DNA of 40,744 nucleotides from Pseudomonadota bacterium (GTDB lineage: Bacteria > Pseudomonadota > Alphaproteobacteria > Sphingomonadales > SMXR01). The position numbers and the translations under genes were made by a program. Below, piece by piece: positions 34,128-40,744 of this stretch. Where the stretch lies: contig JADFJJ010000012.1 in the NCBI GenBank assembly GCA_022566215.1, positions 1 through 40,744 on the forward strand, in the 5' to 3' direction. Below the pieces are notes generated by a model. It saw nothing but the letters and a program-made list of their open reading frames with translations. It ran no database searches and had not been told where the DNA came from. How positions within the stretch are numbered: the first letter of the stretch is position 1; each line of letters opens with the position of its first letter.

Positions 34128-35208
34128 TCATTTGAATAAACGAATCCGTTAATTCACAAGCCAGCGAATCACGCATCTGCTTGGGGGGTCTCTTCATGTA
34201 ATAGGCGGAGGCTGCCTCCAAAGGACCACCGATGCCGCGCTCCAACCCCAGCTTGGCGCAACGGATCGCATCGATGACCACGCCTGCGCTGTTGGGGGAA
34301 TCCTGGACCGACAATCTGAGTTCGAGTTCCAACGGCACGTCCCCGAAGCTGCGGCCCTCCATTCGGATGAATGCAACCTTGTTGTCGTCCTGCCACGGCA
34401 CGTAATCGGACGGCCCGATATGAATGTTCCGGGAATCCAGCGGTTTGTCCAACTGCGACTGCACGGATTCCGTCTTGGAGACCTTTTTGTACTTCAGGCG
34501 GTCGAGGGCTTTCATGTTGAGAAAGTCCGTGTTGCCGCCCGTGTTCAACTGATAAGTCCGGTCAAGGGGCACGCCCCTGTCCCCGAACAGGCGGGTCAGG
34601 GTTCGGTGCACGATGGTAGCGCCAATCTGGCTTTTGATGTCGTCCCCAACGATGGGAAGGCCGGCGTCACGGAATTTCTCAGCCCATTCGGGATCGGAGG
34701 CGATAAACACCGGAACGCAGTTGACCATGGCCACTCCGGCCTCCAGGCAAGCCCGAGCATAGTACCGAACCGCCTCTTCCGAGCCAACCGGCATGTAGCA
34801 GACCAGAACCTCGGCCTTGGCGTCCTTGAGGACTTGGATGACATCGACCGGTTCCTCGTCGGAGGGCCGGAAAGCCTCGTCAGCGGGATAGTCGGCCATG
34901 TGCGGCGCTACACCGTCAAGAACCGGCCCCATCCGCACTATGACCTCGGATACCGGCAAGGCGCTCTGGAAAACCTTGGTGCAGTTGGGTTTCGCGAAAA
35001 TCGCCTCCTCCACCCGCTTGCCCACCTTGCGGCGGTCGATATCGAAGGCGGCCACGATCTTGATGTCGCTCGGCCCCCAATCACCGATCCGGGTGTGTAT
35101 GAGGCCGGTAAACGCTTCCTCGTTCCGTCCCTTGTAGTATTCCAGCCCCTGGACAAGGGAACTCGCGCAGTTGCCAACACCGGCGATGGCTACTCTGATT
35201 TTTTTCAT
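34072..35208 (-). CDS. ino1: Inositol-3-phosphate synthase (MIPS)
   Basis: The NAD-dependent enzyme that turns glucose-6-phosphate into inositol phosphate, 378 residues, the length of the short archaeal/actinobacterial type. It starts with the nucleotide-binding motif VAIAGVGNCASSLVQG; the signatures GDDIKSQIGATIVHR and QLNTGGNTDFLNM cover the active site. The ATG at 35208 has AGGAGG eight bases upstream, so the GTG at 35217 is not used. It is the first gene of a three-gene overlapping operon and supplies the substrate of the two others. Inositol synthesis is uncommon in alphaproteobacteria, and the block is bracketed by direct repeats. Confidence 0.92.
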   Translation of the reverse strand: MKKIRVAIAGVGNCASSLVQGLEYYKGRNEEAFTGLIHTRIGDWGPSDIKIVAAFDIDRRKVGKRVEEAIFAKPNCTKVFQSALPVSEVIVRMGPVLDGVAPHMADYPADEAFRPSDEEPVDVIQVLKDAKAEVLVCYMPVGSEEAVRYYARACLEAGVAMVNCVPVFIASDPEWAEKFRDAGLPIVGDDIKSQIGATIVHRTLTRLFGDRGVPLDRTYQLNTGGNTDFLNMKALDRLKYKKVSKTESVQSQLDKPLDSRNIHIGPSDYVPWQDDNKVAFIRMEGRSFGDVPLELELRLSVQDSPNSAGVVIDAIRCAKLGLERGIGGPLEAASAYYMKRPPKQMRDSLACELTDSFIQMSDTGGAVAEKASQTGVGE

Positions 35209-35575
35209 ACGAAACACCTCCTGATATTGTTGTCCATAGACTCAACTGCCTCCCATCGAGAGGCCGGCACGGATACGTAACGGCGCACCTGCCAAAGGTC
35301 GCGAAAACGCGTGACTGCAGTTTTCTCGAAAACACAACGGGTAACGGGTATTGCTCAAACGCGGGGGGGGGGAACCAGTCTTGAGATTGCCTTCCCCGAC
35401 AATTCTTTCAGCGACCGGAACCCGCCAAGTAGCGTTCACTTGGCCAATTCACGCTCGACCATGCGGTCCACTCAGTCATTGAAAACCGTTGCGGCAAGAG
35501 GGGTAAGGTACTCCCTTGCGAAAAGACTATACTCTTTCTGTCGTTAAGTAACAAGAAATCCAGACGGCTTTTTCA
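35209..35575. other. Upstream region of the inositol operon
   Basis: No gene seen. It must contain the operon promoter. The notable element is a run of ten G residues at 35363-35372, about 155 bases before the ino1 start. Confidence 0.5.
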
Positions 35576-35645
35576 GAACCCCCCGGGTTTGGGGTTATGC
35601 ATTCAAAAAAGGAGTGGAAAATGAGTATGACCGTAAGGTCCGCTT
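35576..35645 (+). repeat. 70-bp direct repeat, right copy
   Basis: Identical to 31506-31575 and in the same orientation, 4070 bases apart. Here it runs on into the complete hairpin at 35638-35661. Confidence 0.9.
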
Positions 35646-35661
35646 TTGGCTAAAAGCGGAC
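35638..35661. repeat. 24-bp hairpin (GTCCGCTTTT class)
   Basis: A perfect dyad GTCCGCTTTT-GGCT-AAAAGCGGAC followed by TCTTTCTGT. A related hairpin lies at 30098-30119. It may act as a terminator, but the sequence recurs as an interspersed repeat. Confidence 0.6.
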
Positions 35662-35709
35662 TCTTTCTGTGTTACCCACAGGCGGGTCCGCCGATTAGTC
35701 CATTGTGCA

Positions 35710-36001
35710 GGCATTGTCACGTTAACTCAGGTGGATTTTGAGTATTTTCTCGATTAACGTTTGCGAATGAAAAACATTTCTTATAAGCGCCACCGCTTCC
35801 CGCCTGAAATCATTTGCCACGCTGTTTGGCTTTATGCTCGTTTCCCCTTGAGTTATCGGGATATCGAGGATTTGCTCGCCGAGCGGGGTCTGGATATTTC
35901 CTATGAAACTGTTCGCCGCTGGTTTCTGAAGTTTGGGCCGGGGATTGCACGGAATTTGCGATGCAAACGACCGACACCGAGTGACCATTGGCACCTGGAC
36001 G
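35710..36001 (+). mobile_element. Truncated IS6-like insertion element (left end)
   Basis: Begins with the terminal repeat GGCATTGTCACGTTAAC and holds the 5' part of a transposase gene. The element stops at the border of the 131-bp MITE; no right half follows. Confidence 0.75.
35767..36001 (+). pseudogene. IS6-family transposase, N-terminal fragment
   Basis: About 78 codons from an ATG at 35767. The start MKNISYKRHRFPPEIICHAV, the segment RFPLSYRDIEDLLAERGLD with YETVRRW, and the end HWHLDG are typical of the first third of IS6/IS26-type transposases, where HWHLDE would contain the first catalytic aspartate. Full proteins have about 230-240 residues. The frame then enters the MITE and stops at 36021. 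It is not functional. Confidence 0.85.
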
Positions 36002-36132
36002 GGCATTGTCACATTAATTAATTTTGAGACGATTCTTTGCTTTTGCCTTGCTAGAAAATGGCTGTTTTCTGCGCTTTAATTTACAAACGATTTCCATTTT
36101 TACTTGCTAAAGTATGTTAACGTGACAATGCC
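36002..36132 (+). mobile_element. 131-bp inverted-repeat element (MITE), copy 2
   Basis: Starts GGCATTGTCACATTAATT and ends GTTAACGTGACAATGCC. It matches the inverse of 25386-25516 over its full length. Its ends equal the IS6-like left end at 35710, so that transposase type could have mobilised it. It interrupts the transposase fragment on one side and lies 19 bases before a truncated gene on the other. Confidence 0.85.
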
Positions 36133-36151
36133 GAATATGGAGGGCATAGAG

Positions 36152-36397
36152 TTGATCCAATTAACTAAGACAGACTTCATACAGTATCTGAATTGCCCGA
36201 AGTCGCTTTGGGTGCTCAAAAATGACTCGGAAAATTACCCGTGCGGAGAATTTTCTGTATTTTTGCAAAAGCTCACTCGGGAAGGCTATGAAGTCGAGCG
36301 CTTTGTGCGGAAATTATTTGAGAGTACTGAAGGGCGGGAGGTCGACTTGCAGACCGTCTTTGAAACTGACGATGGGCTGTTTCCTCCCATAGTTTAG
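36152..36397 (+). pseudogene. N-terminal fragment of a DUF2779-like protein
   Basis: About 81 codons. IQLTKTDFIQYLNCPKSLWV is the characteristic opening of DUF2779/PD-(D/E)XK-like proteins, which are several hundred residues long. The frame stops after TVFETDDGLFPPIV, where homologs go on into the nuclease-like core. I prefer the TTG at 36152 with GGAGGG seven bases upstream. The remaining gene is missing, so this is a remnant. The stretch 36398-36666 is AT-rich and shows nothing else. Confidence 0.6.
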
Positions 36398-36666
36398 TTT
36401 TGGATGCAGGCGAGCAACATACCATAGGTTTAATAACAAGCTGAAGGGGCCTGTATGCTTCGAAACAAAACAAAGACAGAGTTTTCACCTTTCGCAATTA
36501 CATTATTTCAACCCGTCTGTTGTCACAATAAAACGAATCATAATTGATTCATTTGCGCAATTATGTTACTCATCTGTTTCTGAATTCATGAATCCTTAAG
36601 TTGTATTTGTGAATTCTCGCTAAATTTAGATGTTCATTCGGATTGCTACTGAGGAGGCAGCAAGCT

Positions 36667-37617
36667 ATGCAGTCATTTCGCAAAAGATCGACGTTGTTTT
36701 TTTTTATTACACTTGGTTGGATATTGATATCCCTGCCAACAACCTTATCCCAAACTCAAACCATAACCGGTAACTTTTCTGCCGATAATTCCTATATGGT
36801 TTGGGTGGGGGATGAAAATCAAGTTATATACAATGTGCAAGACTCTCAAGGAAACTTTTTGAGAGGGACCAGCACTCTGTCTAGTCAAATAAGAAGTGGC
36901 GAAGAAGTTACTTTCACAACTCAAAACATCAAAGAATGCTATTTATATCTTATAGGTTGGAGCGATGATGACGTTTATCAGGGTATAATAGGGGCTTTTT
37001 CCGGCGATATTACAATTGTTACAGGGGACCCTCGCTGGAGGGTTCTCCCAACCGGGGATGATCGGGATGATATCTTTCCAGGCAGCCCGAATGTCCTGAA
37101 CCAGTGGCCGACACAGGCAGAAATAAACGCTTACATAACAGCCAGCACCCCCGCCGACTGGAAACCAACGACTGTCGGTCCGAACAATTTGGCGGCGGAT
37201 GACAATACCGAACCACTTTGGGGAATGCACCTTAATAACGTTCCCTTAACAGCAAAATGGATTTGGTACGATAGCGGAAACGATCCTCGAGCCAATTACC
37301 CAGCCAGTCCTTATGTTCCTTTTGTTGGGTTTAATCATGATGAATTTTTAATTTTTCGCATTCCATGCGCGGAATTTTTTACTGATTTAAACATAACCAA
37401 AACCGTCAACAACAACCCGTGGTCCGTTGGCGGCGCCAATCAAAGCTTTACCCTTACCGTTACTAACCCGGGACCTGATGACATTCCGGTGGGCACCACC
37501 ATTGTCGTAAGGGATGACCTGCCGCAGTGGATGTTCGCAACAGGTTATAACTCTGGAGGGCCCTGGGTGTGTATTCCTGTCACCGGCGACCCCGAATCCC
37601 GGAGGGCGGCATGCTGA
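36667..37617 (+). CDS. Exported protein with a DUF11-like domain, probably truncated at its 3' end
   Basis: A 316-residue protein. The ATG at 36667 has GAGGAGG nine bases upstream and starts a signal peptide (LFFFITLGWILISLP). The middle part is not recognised; the end (LNITKTVNNNPWSVGGANQS then TLTVTNPGPDDIPVGTTIVV) is the beginning of a DUF11 repeat, a module of large surface proteins. The DUF11 domain breaks off after NSGGPWVCIP, and the last residues (TGDPESRRAAC) look like read-through into unrelated DNA, overlapping the next gene. The base composition is more AT-rich than that of the capsule genes downstream. A rearrangement joint near 37580-37600 is likely. Confidence 0.65.
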   Translation: MQSFRKRSTLFFFITLGWILISLPTTLSQTQTITGNFSADNSYMVWVGDENQVIYNVQDSQGNFLRGTSTLSSQIRSGEEVTFTTQNIKECYLYLIGWSDDDVYQGIIGAFSGDITIVTGDPRWRVLPTGDDRDDIFPGSPNVLNQWPTQAEINAYITASTPADWKPTTVGPNNLAADDNTEPLWGMHLNNVPLTAKWIWYDSGNDPRANYPASPYVPFVGFNHDEFLIFRIPCAEFFTDLNITKTVNNNPWSVGGANQSFTLTVTNPGPDDIPVGTTIVVRDDLPQWMFATGYNSGGPWVCIPVTGDPESRRAAC

Positions 37618-38765
37618 AGTTTTATACCCTATCCGGTCATGCCCTCCTTCTCATGCTTGTGCTCAGCGCTTGCTCGGTTGTACCAAGTTATGGGCCCAGC
37701 GCCGTGGATATTGCGCTTGGCGAGAAAGATGCGGTTCCCCCGAATTCCTATGTCATGGTGCCCTTAAGCGCCGCTGCACTCGACAGGATCAATCATTTCC
37801 AGCCGTTGTCCTTCCCGGGTGAGTTTATGTCGGCGTTCGATGATGTCCGCCCCATGATGATCGGGGTGGGCGACCGGCTGATCGTCAACATCTGGGAGCC
37901 TTCGCAGGATGGTATATTCGCTACCGCCGAAAAGAAACAGACAAGCCTTCAGACCGTCGTTGATGTGGATGGCAAGGTCTATATTCCTTATGTCGGGCGC
38001 ATCACGGCAGCAGGCCTCAAGGTAGAGGACTTGCGCCAAGCCATCGAGGCGGGGCTGGAAGGTAAGGCTGTTGAGCCGCAGGTGCAGGTGCTGCTCGAAC
38101 AGAATATTGCTAACTCGGTTGTCGTCGTTGGTGATGCGGCGCACCCCGGCCTGTTTCCGATTCCTATTCGCGGCCTTCGCCTCCTGGAGGCCATCGCGCT
38201 GGCCGGCGGCGCACGTCAGGCAATTTACGAGACCGTTGTCACGATTACGCGCGGTGGGCGCTCCAGTACAGTGCGGATCGAAGAAGTGGTGAACGTTCCG
38301 GCCAATAATATCTTGCTGGCGCCCGGCGACAATATTCTGCTGATACATAAGCCCCGCACCTATGCGGCTTTTGGCGCGGTCCAGTCGAGCGGGCTTATGT
38401 CCTTCAAGACCGAAACCGTGTCGCTGAGCGATGCGCTGGCGCAGGTCGGCGGTCTGCGCGACTTGAGGGCCAATCCAGGCGGCGTTTTCCTGTTCCGTTT
38501 CGAGAACAAGGATATTGCTCAAGGGCTTGTCGAGGCAGGGGAAGGCCGCGGTGTTGTGGATTTTTCTACAACCAACACAACCCCAGTGGTCTACCGGCTT
38601 GACTTCAAGAGTCCACAAGCCTTTTTCCTCGCTCAATCTTTCTACATGAAGGACAAGGACGTTATCTACGTTGCCAATCATCCGACCGCCGAATTCGGCA
38701 AATTCCTTTCACTGATCGTCTCACCGCTTCTCGGGGTGGCGCGTATAACGGGGGTTACGGATTAG
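37611..38765 (+). CDS. Polysaccharide export lipoprotein (Wza/KpsD-like)
   Basis: A 384-residue outer-membrane lipoprotein that would form the export channel for capsule or other surface polysaccharide. The lipobox is LVLSAC near residue 20. It has the poly-export domain (GVGDRLIVNIWEPSQDGIF and VDVDGKVYIPYVGRI) and following SLBB-like beta-grasp domains (VVVVGDAAHPGLFPI, LEAIALAGGARQAI, LSDALAQVGGL). GGAGGG lies just upstream of the ATG. It is followed five bases after the stop by kpsF and then kdsB, so it belongs to a Kdo-linked capsule locus. Confidence 0.88.
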   Translation: MLKFYTLSGHALLLMLVLSACSVVPSYGPSAVDIALGEKDAVPPNSYVMVPLSAAALDRINHFQPLSFPGEFMSAFDDVRPMMIGVGDRLIVNIWEPSQDGIFATAEKKQTSLQTVVDVDGKVYIPYVGRITAAGLKVEDLRQAIEAGLEGKAVEPQVQVLLEQNIANSVVVVGDAAHPGLFPIPIRGLRLLEAIALAGGARQAIYETVVTITRGGRSSTVRIEEVVNVPANNILLAPGDNILLIHKPRTYAAFGAVQSSGLMSFKTETVSLSDALAQVGGLRDLRANPGGVFLFRFENKDIAQGLVEAGEGRGVVDFSTTNTTPVVYRLDFKSPQAFFLAQSFYMKDKDVIYVANHPTAEFGKFLSLIVSPLLGVARITGVTD

Positions 38766-38770
38766 GCAAA

Positions 38771-39766
38771 ATGGTCAAAAGCATCCATTCAGGTCTGAAA
38801 TGTGTTGAAGCGGCGTCATCCCTGCTGACGCTGTGCCGCCAGGTGCTCGACACCGAAGCCGCCGCCATTGCTGGCTACGCAGCCAGGGTCGGCCATGAAT
38901 TCACTGCCGCGTTGCGGTTGCTTCACGGTGCACAGGATCCGGTGGTCGTTTCCGGCATCGGAAAGTCCGGGCATATTGCGCGCAAGGTTGCCTCCACTTT
39001 CTGTTCCATTGGCCGCTCGGCAGTGTTTCTGCATCCTGTAGAGGCAAGCCATGGCGATCTCGGGCTTGTCGGGAAGACAAGCGTGGCACTCATCCTTTCC
39101 AATTCTGGCGAAACACCGGAGCTTTCCGACCTTATCTCCTACTGCGAGAAGTATTGCATTCCCATTGTGTTGATTACGGCCATAGCGGAAAGCAGGCTCG
39201 GACAGCGCGCGGATGTAACGCTTGCCTATGGCAAAGTGGAAGAAGCCTGCCCCAATGGGCTCGCGCCCACGACATCCACCACACTGGCGTTAGCCATCGG
39301 CGACGCTTTGGCGATGGGGCTTGTTCATTTGCGTGGCATCACACCAGCGGATTTCCATCGTTACCATCCTAGCGGCAAATTGAGCGCGCGGCTACTCACC
39401 GTCGGCGCCCTCATGCATTCCGGCAACAGACTACCTCTGGTTGCTCCCGATCTGCCGATGCAGAAGGTAATCATTACCATATCAGCCAAGGGGTTCGGCG
39501 TAGCGCTTGTCGCCGAGAGAGGGCGCGTGATCGGCATCATCACCGATGGCGATATGCGCCGCAATGTTGATTGTCTTTTGCAGTCCAAAGCCCGCGATCT
39601 CATCCTCGGCAAACCACTGACGATCACGCCCGAGAAGTTGGCTTTGCAAGCGCTTGAGATTATGAGCATGCAAGGGGCAACCTGCCTGGTGGTCGAGAAT
39701 AAAGCGGGCGAACTTCAGGGCCTTATTCATATCCATGACTGTGTGCGCGCGGGGGTGCGAGTATGA
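38771..39766 (+). CDS. kpsF: Arabinose-5-phosphate isomerase (KpsF type)
   Basis: The enzyme that makes arabinose-5-phosphate from ribulose-5-phosphate, the first precursor of Kdo, 331 residues. The SIS sugar-isomerase domain is at about 40-190 (VVVSGIGKSGHIARKVASTF, HPVEASHGDLG, LILSNSGETPEL, APTTSTTLALAIGDALA) and two CBS domains follow (about 210-325). It lies between the export lipoprotein and kdsB; the overlap with kdsB is ATGA. The capsule context suggests a dedicated KpsF rather than the housekeeping KdsD. Confidence 0.93.
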   Translation: MVKSIHSGLKCVEAASSLLTLCRQVLDTEAAAIAGYAARVGHEFTAALRLLHGAQDPVVVSGIGKSGHIARKVASTFCSIGRSAVFLHPVEASHGDLGLVGKTSVALILSNSGETPELSDLISYCEKYCIPIVLITAIAESRLGQRADVTLAYGKVEEACPNGLAPTTSTTLALAIGDALAMGLVHLRGITPADFHRYHPSGKLSARLLTVGALMHSGNRLPLVAPDLPMQKVIITISAKGFGVALVAERGRVIGIITDGDMRRNVDCLLQSKARDLILGKPLTITPEKLALQALEIMSMQGATCLVVENKAGELQGLIHIHDCVRAGVRV

Positions 39767-40744
39767 GCACCATCATTGTCATACCCGCCCGTTATGCTTC
39801 TTCGCGCTACCCTGGCAAGCCGCTGGCGCTTCTTTTGGGGCCGGATGGGGTCCATAAGCCACTAATCCAGCATACATGGCAAGCAGCACGTCGCGTACAC
39901 GGTATTGACGCTGTTTATATCGCGACCGACGATAAACGTATCGCCAAAGTAGCAAAAGGCTTCGGTGCCAAAGTGGTATTGACGAGCAAGACCTGCCGGA
40001 ATGGCACGGAGCGCTGCGCCGAGGCGATCCGCAATGTCGGGATAACGCCGGACGTGGTGGTCAATCTGCAAGGCGATGCGCCGCTTACCCCGTCCTGGTT
40101 CATCGAAGAGCTGGTGACGGAACTATCGCTTAGGGGAAAATTCGGCGTGGCGACACCGGTTCTGCGGCACAGCGCGGAAACGTTGAGTGATTTCGTGCTT
40201 GACAGAAGCTTGAACCGGATCGGCGGCACCACGGCAGTCTTCGCCAGTGACGGCCGGGCACTCTACTTCTCGAAGGAAAAGCTTCCCGCTAGCTCCTCGA
40301 GCATGAAGAACAGTACGAACCAGCCACCGATAGTGTTCCATCACATTGGTGTTTACGCTTATCGCCCATCAGCACTTGCGGATTATATGCGCTGGGGCGA
40401 GGGATGGCTCGAACAGGCCGAAGGGCTGGAGCAGCTTCGCTTCCTCGAAAACGGCGAGCCGATTCCCCTTTTTGGCGACGGCAGCAGCAGCCGGGACTAC
40501 AGTTTCATCTCGGACATCGTGAAGGGCGTGCTCGCAGCGACCGAACGAGATCATGGCTACAGGATCTACAACCTCGGAGGTGCCGGGCAGACCAGCTTGA
40601 TCGAGCTCACGGGGCACATCGCTGCTTGTCTGGGCAAAGAGGCCCGCTGCGAACGCTTGCCCGATCAGGCAGGAGATGTGCCGAGGACCTTTGCCGATAT
40701 TCGCCGCGCAAGCGAAGAACTGGGATACAGTCCGCAGGTCCGGA
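39763..40744 (+). CDS. KdsB (CMP-Kdo synthetase) joined in frame to the C-terminal half of an epimerase, 3' end outside window
   Basis: Residues 1 to about 230 are CMP-Kdo synthetase: IIVIPARYASSRYPGKPLA, VYIATDDKRI, VVNLQGDAPLTP and FHHIGVYAYRPSAL with LEQAEGLEQLRFLENG. A normal KdsB would go on about 20 residues. Here the frame passes, at NGEPIPLFGDG, into PLFGDGSSSRDYSFISDIVK, ERDHGYRIYNLGG and QAGDVPRTFADIRRASEELG, the C-terminal part of a UDP-sugar epimerase/dehydratase of the SDR family without its NAD-binding half. The frame is still open at the window end. Microhomology at the join (both families have NGxPI) suggests a deletion between two genes of a capsule locus, or a misassembly. 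Enzyme activity of either half is uncertain. Confidence 0.85.
   Translation, partial: MSTIIVIPARYASSRYPGKPLALLLGPDGVHKPLIQHTWQAARRVHGIDAVYIATDDKRIAKVAKGFGAKVVLTSKTCRNGTERCAEAIRNVGITPDVVVNLQGDAPLTPSWFIEELVTELSLRGKFGVATPVLRHSAETLSDFVLDRSLNRIGGTTAVFASDGRALYFSKEKLPASSSSMKNSTNQPPIVFHHIGVYAYRPSALADYMRWGEGWLEQAEGLEQLRFLENGEPIPLFGDGSSSRDYSFISDIVKGVLAATERDHGYRIYNLGGAGQTSLIELTGHIAACLGKEARCERLPDQAGDVPRTFADIRRASEELGYSPQVR

Overview
The window looks like chromosomal DNA of an alphaproteobacterium. The evidence is a methionine synthase split into two proteins behind metF and an ArsR-methyltransferase (SahR-like) regulator, the msrPQ pair, a cysteine-free L31 gene divergent from an MsbA-like exporter, and moderate-to-high GC core genes. 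The species cannot be named from the sequence alone.

Layout. 1-1.6 kb (minus): iron uptake, a cupredoxin followed by an FTR1 permease that runs in frame into an extra C-terminal domain, with a Fur-like box upstream. 1.7-3.3 kb: two small paralogous PadR-like regulators among perfect palindromes, next to a decayed copy of the uvrB 3' end. 3.3-5.4 kb: uvrB. 5.5-13.7 kb: housekeeping and redox genes (secreted protein, aspartate aminotransferase, msrPQ, rpmE, MsbA-like ABC exporter, trxB, peroxiredoxin, Lrp/AsnC regulator). 13.7-19.3 kb (minus): overlapping operon sahR-metF-metH(N)-metH(C), the methyl branch of the methionine cycle, with a dyad upstream. 19.5-24.8 kb: a hypothetical exported protein, a membrane M23-like protein, the run pspB-like / free-methionine sulfoxide reductase / glyoxalase-like / ettA, and an orphan TetR regulator with a clean palindrome at its promoter.

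25-37.6 kb is an accessory, scarred region. It holds a Cys-rich exported repeat protein, a YeeE/YedE transporter, an SRPBCC gene that appears cut short by a stop codon, a DsbD/ScsB-like protein, a frameshifted two-domain multicopper oxidase, two 131-bp inverted-repeat elements (MITEs) whose ends match a truncated IS6-like element, a tRNA 3'-end-like fragment, and truncated DUF2779-like and DUF11 genes. Within it, exact 70-bp direct repeats bracket a 4-kb block with three overlapping genes: inositol-1-phosphate synthase, an inositol-monophosphatase-like enzyme, and a fused inositol-1-P cytidylyltransferase / CDP-alcohol phosphotransferase. Together these would make CDP-inositol and a di-myo-inositol-phosphate-type product, a pathway best known from hyperthermophiles. 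This is the best candidate for an unexpected system here.

37.6-40.7 kb (plus): start of a Kdo-dependent capsule locus (Wza/KpsD-like lipoprotein, KpsF, KdsB). The KdsB frame runs without a stop into the C-terminal half of a sugar-nucleotide epimerase, which is either a real chimera or an assembly join.
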